Shown: positions 1 to 5,490, counted from the first letter of the stretch. The stretch is DNA of 6,209 nucleotides from an uncultured Bacilli bacterium (GCA_947585885.1 CANPXI010000059.1:1-6209), one strand, 5' to 3'. Notes: generated by a model from the letters alone, not told the origin. Numbers and translations: made by a program.

Positions 1-276
1 AGAGCAATACTAAGAAACCCTAAAATACTAATACTTGATGAAGCAACAAGCAGTGTAGACACAAGAACTGAAGAATTAATACAAAAAGCTATGGACAAAC
101 TTATGAAAGGAAGAACTTCATTCATAATCGCTCATAGACTTTCAACAATAAAAAATGCAGACTTAATATTAGTACTAAAAAATGGTGACATAATTGAACA
201 AGGAACACACTCTGAATTATTAAAAAAGAAAGGCTTCTATTACGAATTATATAATAGTCAATTTGAACAAAACTAA
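1..276 (+). CDS. ABC transporter ATP-binding protein (exporter type), C-terminal fragment
   Basis: The frame is open from base 1, so the 5' part of the gene lies outside the window and only the last 91 residues are seen. They hold the second half of a nucleotide-binding domain: the Walker B strand and catalytic Glu (ILILDE, residues 9-14), the D-loop (SSVD, 17-20) and the H-loop switch histidine (IIAHRLST, His45). The usual C-terminal phrase follows (LKNGDIIEQGTHSELLKKKGFYYELY). The HRLSTI and EQGTHSELL wording is typical of the MsbA/LmrA/BmrA class of half-size exporters, in which a membrane domain precedes the ATPase in the same chain. The substrate cannot be told from this part. The ATG at base 91 is an internal Met and not the start. 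The fold assignment is secure and the exporter subclass likely. Confidence 0.93.
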   Translation, partial: RAILRNPKILILDEATSSVDTRTEELIQKAMDKLMKGRTSFIIAHRLSTIKNADLILVLKNGDIIEQGTHSELLKKKGFYYELYNSQFEQN

Positions 277-300
277 ACTTGATTAATTTCAAGTTTTTTT
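275..300 (+). terminator. Rho-independent terminator of the ABC transporter gene
   Basis: A perfect 8-bp stem (AAACTTGA at 275-282 with TCAAGTTT at 289-296) encloses a 6-nt loop and is followed by more T (297-300). The stem begins inside the TAA stop codon (274-276), so coding and termination signals overlap. Confidence 0.85.
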
Positions 301-310
301 ATAAAAAAAT

Positions 311-340
311 TTAGTAAAACTAACTAAAAGGTAGTATAAT
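311..340 (+). promoter_or_regulatory. Probable sigma-A promoter of the deacetylase gene
   Basis: A consensus -10 box TATAAT lies at 335-340, 26 nt before the ATG. The best -35 is weak (TTAGTA, 311-316, 18-nt spacer). An AAGG Shine-Dalgarno at 354-357 sits 8 nt before the start codon at 366. The second purine run, GAGG at 360-363, is too close to the ATG to be the main site. Confidence 0.55.
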
Positions 341-365
341 AATAATTAGATTTAAGGTAGAGGAA

Positions 366-1781
366 ATGAAAAAGAAGTTAAAAATAGTTTTATTAATAAT
401 TATAATTTTATTACTAGTTACTTTAGTACCTACGTTTATTATAACTAACTTACTAAAAAAGTTCCAAATAAATGAATTTAACACAAACGTAACTTTAACA
501 TATAATAGTGAATTAAATGAAAAAATAGATGTGTGTTATGGAAATAAATTTAAATGTAACAAAGTAAAAATAACAAAAGAAACTGACCTTGACACAACAA
601 AAATAGGTGAATATAAAGTAAAATACACTTTTACTTATAAAGATAAAACAATGAATCTAAATCAAAAAGTAAAAGTAATAGATGATATCCCTCCAGAAAT
701 AACATTTAGTACTGATACTTTTAATGTATGCCCAAGTACTAAAGATGCCAACTTTAAAGTAACAGCATATGATGAGTACGACAAAGACCTAACTAACTTT
801 GTAGAACAAAAAATTGAAAATGATAAAGTAATATTTACAGTAAAAGATAAATCAAATAATAAAACTGAAGTAATAAAAGATTTAACATTTATAGATAAAG
901 AAAAACCAAAAATAACACTAAAAGGTAGTAGTACTATATACTTAAAAATAAACACAAATTACACTGAATATGGAGCTACAGTTACTGATAACTGTGATAA
1001 AGATTTAACAAACAAATTAGAAATATCTTCAAGCGTTAATACAAAAGTACCAGGTGAATACAACGTAACATATAAAGTAAAAGATAACTCAAATAACGAA
1101 AGTGTAGCAGTTAGAAAAGTATTTGTATATGGAGAAAACGCTAGTACAAACAAAACAATATATCTAACATTTGATGATGGTCCAGGCCCTTACACAGAAA
1201 AACTTTTGGATATACTAAAAAAATATAATGTAAAAGCAACATTCTTTGTAACAAATCAAAGCATAACAAAACCATATGATAACATAATCTTAAGGGAATA
1301 TAATGAAGGCCACACAATAGGCTTACATACTGACTCTCATAACTATAACATATATCAAAGTGTTAATACTTATTTTAATGATTTATATAAAATACAAGAT
1401 AAAGTAAAAAGAATAACAGGATATACTAGTAACTTAATAAGATTTCCTGGAGGAAGCTCTAACACAGTAAGTAAAAGTTATGATAATGGAACAAAAATAA
1501 TGACTACTCTTACAAAAGAAGTAGAAAAAAGAGGTTTCAAATATTTTGACTGGAACGTATCAAGTGGAGATGCAGGAGGTGCTACAACTAAAGAAGCAGT
1601 ATTTAAAAATGTAACAAACAGTTTAAGTGGTAACGGTTCATATATTGTCTTACAACACGACATAAAAAGTTTTAGTGTAAATGCTGTAGAAGACATAATT
1701 AAATATGGTTTATCAAAAGGATATAACTTTAAACCTTTAACTGAATCATCTCCAAATATGCATCATAAAGTAAATAATTGA
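366..1781 (+). CDS. Membrane-anchored polysaccharide (peptidoglycan) deacetylase with Ig-like domains
   Basis: This 471-residue protein probably removes N-acetyl groups from cell-wall glycan outside the membrane. Residues 1-5 are basic and 6-30 form one hydrophobic helix, so it is a signal anchor with the rest outside. Three Ig-like repeats of the DUF5011 type follow (about 40-105, 108-176 and 179-255); the third is clearest (PKITLKG, VPGEYNVTYKVKDNSNN). A NodB domain fills 262-460 with all expected motifs: TFDDGP (268-273, Asp270/Asp271), the metal-binding HTDSH (321-325), RFPGG (359-363), FDWN...SGD (394-402) and LQH (429-431, His431). Cysteines at 57, 64, 122 and 210 could form disulfides. 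PgdA-type enzymes act on GlcNAc in peptidoglycan, but the substrate is not proven here. All Trp codons are TGG. The TGA stop is followed two codons later by TAA. A PepSY gene lies 43 bp downstream. Confidence 0.92.
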   Translation: MKKKLKIVLLIIIILLLVTLVPTFIITNLLKKFQINEFNTNVTLTYNSELNEKIDVCYGNKFKCNKVKITKETDLDTTKIGEYKVKYTFTYKDKTMNLNQKVKVIDDIPPEITFSTDTFNVCPSTKDANFKVTAYDEYDKDLTNFVEQKIENDKVIFTVKDKSNNKTEVIKDLTFIDKEKPKITLKGSSTIYLKINTNYTEYGATVTDNCDKDLTNKLEISSSVNTKVPGEYNVTYKVKDNSNNESVAVRKVFVYGENASTNKTIYLTFDDGPGPYTEKLLDILKKYNVKATFFVTNQSITKPYDNIILREYNEGHTIGLHTDSHNYNIYQSVNTYFNDLYKIQDKVKRITGYTSNLIRFPGGSSNTVSKSYDNGTKIMTTLTKEVEKRGFKYFDWNVSSGDAGGATTKEAVFKNVTNSLSGNGSYIVLQHDIKSFSVNAVEDIIKYGLSKGYNFKPLTESSPNMHHKVNN

Positions 1782-1806
1782 TATTAAACAAATAAAAATA
1801 TATAAT
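1778..1806 (+). promoter_or_regulatory. Sigma-A promoter of the PepSY gene
   Basis: TTGATA (1778-1783), a 17-nt spacer and TATAAT (1801-1806) make a near-consensus promoter. The -35 box overlaps the deacetylase stop codon (TGA, 1779-1781). The small downstream gene can therefore be expressed independently, although no terminator separates the two genes. Confidence 0.7.
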
Positions 1807-1824
1807 ATATCTAAGAGGTGTTAA

Positions 1825-2109
1825 ATGAAAAAAACATTAATAATAATTGGAACAATACTTGTAATATTATTACTTTCTTGTTTTATATTTTATAAATTAG
1901 CTTTTATTAGTAAAAGTGAAGTAAAAGATATAATACTAAAAGACCAAAACCTAGAATCAAATGAAGTATCTCGTTGGAAAATAGAGTTTAATGTAGAAGA
2001 TGGCTTATTTGAGTATGAAGTAGAAGCATACATTAACAGAAAAGAACACGAATTTGTCATAGATGCTAAAACAGGAGAAATAATATTACACGAAGTAGAT
2101 GTAAGATAA
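1825..2109 (+). CDS. Small membrane-anchored PepSY-domain protein
   Basis: This is a 94-residue protein with a lysine-rich start, one hydrophobic helix (about residues 4-28) and an exported PepSY-like domain (about 30-92). The PepSY signature is visible: KSEVKDIIL, a pattern of alternating strands (WKIEFNVEDGLFEYEVEAYINRK), and the closing EFVIDAKTGEIILHEVD. PepSY domains are small extracytoplasmic modules thought to inhibit or modulate peptidases or to support cell-surface processes. No partner peptidase is present here. The start is set by AGAGGTG (1814-1820) just before the ATG. The neighbouring deacetylase suggests an envelope role, which is inference. A single conserved Cys (residue 19) lies within the helix, but no proper lipobox was found. 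Confidence 0.85.
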   Translation: MKKTLIIIGTILVILLLSCFIFYKLAFISKSEVKDIILKDQNLESNEVSRWKIEFNVEDGLFEYEVEAYINRKEHEFVIDAKTGEIILHEVDVR

Positions 2110-2114
2110 TAAGC

Positions 2115-2211
2115 ATTAAAAAAGTAGCCATAAAAGCTACTTTTTTAAGCGGCGCTTGGCGCCAACACGGGTTTGATCCTTTAGACTATAAATAGTTTAC
2201 TAAGACCAAAA
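2115..2211. repeat. Conserved block of the composite repeat, copy 1
   Basis: This 97-bp block matches 3026-3122 in direct orientation at constant offset 911, with three mismatches (2135, 2136 and 2164). It contains a terminator hairpin, a GC-rich hairpin (GGCGC-TTG-GCGCC, 2151-2163) that stands out in this AT-rich DNA, and a longer imperfect hairpin (2173-2209). A second conserved block, promoter-bearing and about 40 bp, follows at 2226-2267 and matches 3219-3261 with a few differences. The DNA between the two blocks differs between copies. Confidence 0.95.
2116..2148. terminator. Bidirectional terminator between the PepSY gene and ncRNA copy 1
   Basis: A 13-bp perfect stem (2116-2128 with 2136-2148) has a 7-nt loop. 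A six-A run on one arm and a six-T run on the other give a U-tract on either strand. It lies 6 bp after the PepSY stop codon and also forms the 3' end of the predicted minus-strand RNA. Confidence 0.88.
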
Positions 2212-2229
2212 GCAATATATCTTGCTTGT
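2118..2229 (-). ncRNA. Predicted structured small RNA, copy 1 (DUF3800-associated)
   Basis: On the minus strand a promoter is followed by about 112 nt with no credible ORF, ending in a terminator. Reading the RNA 5' to 3': a copy-specific hairpin AAGCAA-(6 nt)-TTGCTT (plus 2227-2210). Then a long arm in which UUGGUCU pairs with GGAUCAA (plus 2209-2203 with 2179-2173) and inner pairs UUAG/CUAA and ACUAU/AUAGU. Then a single-stranded ACCCGUGU stretch, a GC hairpin GGCGC-CAA-GCGCC (plus 2163-2151), and the terminator stem. Two pairs in the long arm are U-G or G-U on this strand but A-C or C-A mismatches on the plus strand, favouring minus-strand RNA. Distinct structured RNA families named for neighbouring DUF3800 genes have been described (the Weinberg et al. 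2017 set of candidate RNAs). I cannot tell whether this is one of them. The ends are estimates from the promoter and terminator. Confidence 0.72.
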
Positions 2230-2235
2230 GATATC

Positions 2236-2264
2236 AATTTACACTAAAAACTTATTAAAGTCAA
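2236..2264 (-). promoter_or_regulatory. Minus-strand promoter of ncRNA copy 1
   Basis: Read on the minus strand, TTGACT (2264-2259), a 17-nt spacer and TAAATT (2241-2236). The same boxes and spacing recur in copy 2, while the DNA just downstream diverges. The predicted RNA start is near 2229. Confidence 0.7.
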
Positions 2265-2302
2265 GTAACATTATCTTTTTATTAGTTATTTTATAAAAAT
2301 AC

Positions 2303-2331
2303 TTGATTTGCATATCAATATTAAATAAAAT
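2303..2331 (+). promoter_or_regulatory. Promoter of the DUF3800 gene
   Basis: TTGATT (2303-2308), a 17-nt spacer and TAAAAT (2326-2331) lie 22 nt before the GTG start. It diverges from the ncRNA copy 1 promoter; the two -35 boxes are 38 bp apart. A 7-bp inverted repeat (TCAAGTA 2261-2267, TACTTGA 2300-2306) touches both -35 boxes and could be an operator or simply reflect similar boxes. Confidence 0.6.
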
Positions 2332-2338
2332 AATTTCT

Positions 2339-2345
2339 AAGGGGG
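2339..2345 (+). promoter_or_regulatory. Ribosome binding site that sets a GTG start
   Basis: AAGGGGG, 8 nt before GTG at 2354, is the strongest Shine-Dalgarno match upstream of this frame. It rules against the in-frame TTG at 2303, which has no such site and falls in the -35 box. Confidence 0.8.
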
Positions 2346-2353
2346 CGAATAAT

Positions 2354-3022
2354 GTGCAACGATTAAACATATTTGTGGATGAAACAGGTGAATTTGGCTT
2401 TTCAAAAGGAGCATCAGAAGTTTATGGAATATCATTTACATTTCACGAACAAGGTAATGATATTAGTCACGAAATAGAAAATTTAAACAAACGACTTATA
2501 AAAATTGGATATACAGGTATGATTCATATGGCTGATTTAATAATGCACAGGGGAGATTACTCTAAATTTGATATAAAAATGAGAAAAAGTATTTTTAATG
2601 CTATATATCAATTTTCTAAAAAAATACCAGTTCAATTTTATACAATAATTGTAGATAAAAAATATACTGATTATAGCGAGATTTTAAGGAAAAAAATTAA
2701 AAATGAGATAGATCAAATGATTAAAACACACGAAGATTATTTTAATAAATTTGATAAAATAGTTCTTTACTATGATAATGGACAAGAAACTTTAGGCTAT
2801 ATTTTAGATTCATTATTTATAAGATTTGATAGCTATGAACATAAGATAATTTTTAATCATAAAGAAAAAAGATTATTTCAAGTTTCTGATATGTTAACAT
2901 ATATTGATAAAGCTATTTATAAACATAAAAATAATATTAAATATAAAAAATCAGAACTATATTTTTTTGGAAATGAGGAACTAAGAAGAATTGCTAAAGA
3001 ATTAAATAAAAAAAGAATTTAA
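2354..3022 (+). CDS. DUF3800 domain protein, putative RNase H-like nuclease
   Basis: With the GTG start this is 222 residues, a usual size for DUF3800. The family signature is present: an N-terminal strand ending in FVDETGEFGF (7-16; Asp9, Glu10), a central IHMADL (57-62), VLYYDNGQ (137-144; Asp141) and a C-terminal FQVSDMLTYIDKAIY (175-189; Gln176, Asp179). The spacing of acidic residues resembles an RNase H-like active site, but no activity is established from this sequence. The C-terminus is basic (KKSELYFFGN...RRIAKELNKKRI), fitting nucleic-acid binding. DUF3800 genes are frequent in mobile and defence regions. By my count ATT is 15 of 28 Ile codons here but about 7 of 41 in ackA, suggesting different ancestry. 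The gene lies between two copies of a repeat encoding a predicted structured RNA. No hydrophobic segment is seen, so it is likely cytoplasmic. Confidence 0.85.
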   Translation: MQRLNIFVDETGEFGFSKGASEVYGISFTFHEQGNDISHEIENLNKRLIKIGYTGMIHMADLIMHRGDYSKFDIKMRKSIFNAIYQFSKKIPVQFYTIIVDKKYTDYSEILRKKIKNEIDQMIKTHEDYFNKFDKIVLYYDNGQETLGYILDSLFIRFDSYEHKIIFNHKEKRLFQVSDMLTYIDKAIYKHKNNIKYKKSELYFFGNEELRRIAKELNKKRI

Positions 3023-3025
3023 ACA

Positions 3026-3122
3026 ATTAAAAAAGTAGCCATAAAGACTACTTTTTTAAGCGGCGCTTGGCGCCTACACGGGTTTGATCCTTTAGACTAT
3101 AAATAGTTTACTAAGACCAAAA
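3026..3122. repeat. Conserved block of the composite repeat, copy 2
   Basis: This 97-bp partner of 2115-2211 (94 of 97 identical) starts 4 bp after the DUF3800 stop codon. The GC hairpin (3062-3074) and long arm (3084-3120) are unchanged. The second conserved block is at 3219-3261, pushed further away by a 96-bp copy-specific segment (3123-3218), against 14 bp in copy 1. Confidence 0.95.
3027..3059. terminator. Bidirectional terminator between DUF3800 and ncRNA copy 2
   Basis: A 12-bp stem (3027-3038 with 3048-3059) has A and T runs on its arms, so it can act on both strands. Relative to copy 1, the next pair (3039/3047) is C-A on the plus strand but G-U on the minus strand, so the stem stays 13 bp only in minus-strand RNA. 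Confidence 0.87.
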
Positions 3123-3222
3123 TGTAGATATAATAATATTCTACAATATTATTATATTTACTCTACAAGAAAATTATAACATAATCACTTTAATAAGTAA
3201 ACATTATTAATTTTCTCTTTGT
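3029..3222 (-). ncRNA. Predicted structured small RNA, copy 2 (DUF3800-associated, long form)
   Basis: This has the same design as copy 1, at about 194 nt on the minus strand: promoter, variable 5' part, conserved core, GC hairpin and terminator. The 5' part is new. One arm pairs AGAAAATTA (minus strand, plus 3216-3208) with TAATTTTCT (plus 3176-3168), with smaller nested pairs ATAAT/ATTAT and ACTT/AAGT inside. The next arm spans plus 3167-3123 and is a long hairpin. The core from plus 3120 down to 3026 differs from copy 1 at only three positions. The RNA runs toward the DUF3800 gene and shares its terminator. No convincing ORF with a Shine-Dalgarno was found in it. The RNA ends are estimated, and expression and function are unproven. 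Confidence 0.7.
3123..3167. repeat. Long inverted repeat in the variable segment of copy 2
   Basis: TGTAGA (3123-3128) plus a 12-bp AT-only arm (3129-3140) faces its exact complement (3145-3156) across a 4-nt CTAC loop. A 5-nt bulge (3157-3161) then precedes TCTACA (3162-3167). In total 18 bp pair. There is no counterpart in copy 1, which has a different 6-bp hairpin at the same place. Confidence 0.9.
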
Positions 3223-3229
3223 GCTATAT

Positions 3230-3258
3230 AATTTACACTAAAAACATATAAATGTCAA
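3230..3258 (-). promoter_or_regulatory. Minus-strand promoter of ncRNA copy 2
   Basis: Read on the minus strand, TTGACA (3258-3253) is a consensus -35, followed by a 17-nt spacer and TAAATT (3235-3230). Box sequence and spacing agree with copy 1. The predicted start is near 3222. Confidence 0.72.
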
Positions 3259-3279
3259 GTAGAAGTAAGTTAAACATAA

Positions 3280-3314
3280 GTAACATATTTTCCTAGATAT
3301 GTTACCTTTTTTTT
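3280..3314 (+). terminator. Terminator insulating ackA from upstream transcription
   Basis: A 9-bp perfect stem (GTAACATAT 3280-3288 with ATATGTTAC 3297-3305) has an 8-nt loop, then C and eight T (3307-3314). No gene ends nearby. It would stop read-through from the DUF3800 side, and its T-tract runs into the extended -10 of the ackA promoter. Confidence 0.82.
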
Positions 3315-3322
3315 GATATAAT
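3314..3322 (+). promoter_or_regulatory. Extended -10 promoter of ackA
   Basis: TGA followed by TATAAT (3314-3322) is an extended -10 motif. No good -35 box is seen at the right distance, because that region is the terminator stem. The predicted start near 3329 leaves a leader of only about 13 nt, with the ribosome site almost at the 5' end. Confidence 0.6.
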
Positions 3323-3329
3323 TCTATGT

Positions 3330-3333
3330 GGAG
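3330..3333 (+). promoter_or_regulatory. Ribosome binding site that sets the ackA ATG
   Basis: GGAG, 8 nt before ATG at 3342, selects that codon. The in-frame GTG at 3333 begins on the last base of this site and would add only three residues. Confidence 0.75.
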
Positions 3334-3341
3334 TGATAAAA

Positions 3342-4517
3342 ATGAAAATATTAAGTGTAAATGCAGGAAGTTCAAGTTTGAAATTCCAAATGTATGAAAT
3401 GCCAGAAGAAAAAAAACTAATCTCTGGTGTGTTTGAAAGAATTGGTATGGATAATAGTTTCTATACTATAAAATTTAATGGAGAAAAAATACAAAAAGAA
3501 AAAGATTTAAAAAATCATAAAGAAGCATTCTCTATCCTTATAGATGAATTAAAAGAATATAAAGTAGTAGAAGACTTAAGTGAAATAAAAGGAGTAGGTC
3601 ACAGAGTAGTACAAGGTGGAGACTACTTTGATAAAAGTGTAGTAATAGATAAAGAAGTAAAAGAAAAAATAAAAGAATTCTCTTGTCTTGCACCACTTCA
3701 TAACCCAGCTGCATTAATAGGAATAGAAGCAAGTGAAACAGTAATACCAGGTGCAGTAAATGTAGCAGTATTTGATACAGCTTTCCATCAAACAATGCCA
3801 ATAGAAAACTATTTATATGCTCTTCCTTATGAATGGGCTAGTAAATATAAAATAAGAAGATATGGAGCTCATGGAACTAGTCATAAATACGTAAGTGCAA
3901 GAATGAATGAAATACTAGGAAGAACTAATACAAAACTAATAACTTGTCACATAGGTAATGGTGCATCCATAAGTGCTATTAAAGATGGTAAATGTATAAA
4001 CACAAGTATGGGCTTAACACCTAATGCTGGTCTAATCATGGGAACAAGATGTGGAGACATTGATGCTACAATAGTAACATATATGATTAAAAACTATAAT
4101 ATGACAGCAGAAGAAATAGAAAACGTAATGAATAAAGAAAGTGGTTACCTTGGAATAAGTGAGTTAAGTAGTGACTCAAGAGACATAGAAGATGGAATTG
4201 CAAAAGGTAACGATAAATGCATACTAGCCCAAAAAATGTATGTAAAAAGAGTAGTAGACTACATTGCAAAATACTATGTTGAACTAGGTGGATGTGATGC
4301 AATAGTATTTACTGCAGGTCTTGGTGAAAACTCAATATCAACTAGACGTGAAATACTAGACTCCCTTGAAGTTCTAGGAGTTAAAATAGATGAAAAAGCA
4401 AATAATGTAAGAGGAGAAGAAAAATTAATCACATTACCAAGTAGTAAAATTGCTGCATACATAATACCAACAGATGAAGAATTAATGATATCAAGAGACA
4501 CTTATAACCTAATATAG
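3342..4517 (+). CDS. ackA: Acetate kinase
   Basis: Acetate kinase converts acetyl phosphate and ADP to acetate and ATP in the cytoplasm, the energy-yielding last step of fermentative acetate production. The ATG start gives 391 residues, within the usual range for AckA. The family motifs run in order: VNAGSSSLKF (6-15; Asn7), GHRVVQGG (86-93; Arg88), FDTAFHQTMP (144-153; Asp145), YGAHGTSHKYV (174-184; His177), the nucleotide-binding CHIGNGAS (202-209), GLTPNAGLIMGTRCGD (224-239; Arg236), AGLGENS (325-331) and PTDEEL (376-381; Glu379). All correspond to residues known to matter in the Methanosarcina enzyme. No phosphotransacetylase gene is in view. The gene is transcribed apart from the island by its own promoter and terminator, and is followed 13 bp later by a DHH phosphoesterase gene, so the two probably share a transcript. 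Confidence 0.97.
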   Translation: MKILSVNAGSSSLKFQMYEMPEEKKLISGVFERIGMDNSFYTIKFNGEKIQKEKDLKNHKEAFSILIDELKEYKVVEDLSEIKGVGHRVVQGGDYFDKSVVIDKEVKEKIKEFSCLAPLHNPAALIGIEASETVIPGAVNVAVFDTAFHQTMPIENYLYALPYEWASKYKIRRYGAHGTSHKYVSARMNEILGRTNTKLITCHIGNGASISAIKDGKCINTSMGLTPNAGLIMGTRCGDIDATIVTYMIKNYNMTAEEIENVMNKESGYLGISELSSDSRDIEDGIAKGNDKCILAQKMYVKRVVDYIAKYYVELGGCDAIVFTAGLGENSISTRREILDSLEVLGVKIDEKANNVRGEEKLITLPSSKIAAYIIPTDEELMISRDTYNLI

Positions 4518-4530
4518 AAAGTGAGATAAA

Positions 4531-5490
4531 ATGAAAAAAGAAGCATTAAAGAGAATTTATAACGAAATAAAAAAATATAATACAATATACATAGTAAGAC
4601 ATATCGGCCCAGACCCTGATGCAGTAGCAAGTGAAATAGCCTTAAAAGACTCAATACTCTATACTTTTAACACAAAAAAAGTATATGCTTTAGGTACTGG
4701 AGTATCTAAATTTAAATATATTGGTAAACTTGATAAAATAAATAATTTCGATTATGAGAACTCTTTAGTAATAACTCTAGATGTACCAAACATATCTAGA
4801 ATTGATGGACTAGAACTACAAAAATTTAAACACGTAATAAAAATAGATCATCATCCATTTGTAGAAAGCTTTAAAGGAATAGAATACATTGATGAAAAAT
4901 CTTCTAGTACTTGTGAGATAATATTAGATTTAATAAATAACACTAAACTAAAACTAAACAAAGAAATATCTTCTAACTTATTAATAGGAATAATAAGTGA
5001 CTCTAATAGATTCATGTTTTCTCCTTGTGATGATAAAGTACTAGTAAAAGTAGCAGATTTAATAAAAAAATACAAAATAAATATGCAAGAATTATATAGT
5101 AGAATATATATGAGACCTATGAGTGAAGTAAGACTAATGGGTTACATTGCATCAAATTTAAAAGTAACTAAAAACAAATTAGCTTACATAATACTTGAGA
5201 ATGATATAGTATCTTCTTTTAATGCAGACGCATCAAGTGCATCTAACATGATAAATGACTTTAATAACATAGAAGAATTTGTGGTGTGGTTATTTGTAAC
5301 AAAAGATATAAAAAATGATTTATTTAAAATAAACATACGTAGTAGAGGCCCAATAATAAATGAAATAGCCAGTCATTATCATGGTGGAGGTCATAAATAC
5401 AGTAGTGGAGCAAGAGTAAAAACAGAAGAAGAATTAAATAACCTAATAAATGATCTAGATAACTTATGTAAAAACTATAATAAAGACTAA
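4531..5490 (+). CDS. nrnA: DHH/DHHA1 phosphoesterase, NrnA-like (nanoRNase / pAp phosphatase)
   Basis: This 319-residue protein has the length of the NrnA family, which finishes RNA decay by cutting 2-5-nt RNAs and often also dephosphorylates pAp. The DHH domain (about 18-165) shows the metal-binding motifs: HIGPDPDA (24-31; His24, Asp28, Asp30), the VITLDVPN strand (80-87; Asp84), IDHHPF (105-110, the name-giving motif) and GIISDSNRF (153-161; Asp157). The DHHA1 domain ends with the substrate-binding RSRG (270-273) and GGGHKYSSGA (285-294). Where most relatives have PDGDA in the first motif, this one has PDPDA; the metal ligands are kept. The Shine-Dalgarno is weak (GTGAG near 4521-4525). 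A terminator overlaps the stop codon. NrnA is a family-level assignment; a c-di-AMP or pApA phosphodiesterase such as a stand-alone GdpP-like DHH protein remains possible. Confidence 0.88.
   Translation: MKKEALKRIYNEIKKYNTIYIVRHIGPDPDAVASEIALKDSILYTFNTKKVYALGTGVSKFKYIGKLDKINNFDYENSLVITLDVPNISRIDGLELQKFKHVIKIDHHPFVESFKGIEYIDEKSSSTCEIILDLINNTKLKLNKEISSNLLIGIISDSNRFMFSPCDDKVLVKVADLIKKYKINMQELYSRIYMRPMSEVRLMGYIASNLKVTKNKLAYIILENDIVSSFNADASSASNMINDFNNIEEFVVWLFVTKDIKNDLFKINIRSRGPIINEIASHYHGGGHKYSSGARVKTEEELNNLINDLDNLCKNYNKD

Noticed and set aside
366..1781. Mycoplasma genetic code, with TGA as Trp
   Set aside because: The deacetylase TGA is followed by TAT TAA, so it alone is not decisive. However, all Trp codons in the window are TGG and no internal TGA occurs.
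2151..2163. GC-rich palindrome as a restriction or operator site
   Set aside because: It is better explained as a hairpin of the RNA core, unchanged in both copies. The 10-bp palindrome TTGGCGCCAA is broken in copy 2.
2115..3122. Integron-type attC sites or a gene cassette array
   Set aside because: The repeats have GC-rich hairpins, but the RYYYAAC/GTTRRRY core sites are not present in the right order and no integrase is in view.
2115..3122. Type III toxin-antitoxin locus (ToxIN-like)
   Set aside because: The RNA has no tandem short repeats and the protein has no ToxN/CptN/TenpN features. Only a loose analogy remains.
2115..3261. CRISPR array or insertion-sequence ends
   Set aside because: There are only two long copies with a gene between them, no short repeat-spacer series, no transposase, and no terminal inverted repeats with a target duplication.
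3333..3341. ackA start at GTG 3333
   Set aside because: It begins inside the Shine-Dalgarno. ATG 3342 has correct spacing and gives the usual MKILSVNAGSSS start.
3538..4501. Minus-strand open frames within ackA, and similar ones within the deacetylase, nrnA and the surface gene
   Set aside because: They lie wholly inside strongly supported genes, have low-complexity composition and lack ribosome sites. They are shadows.
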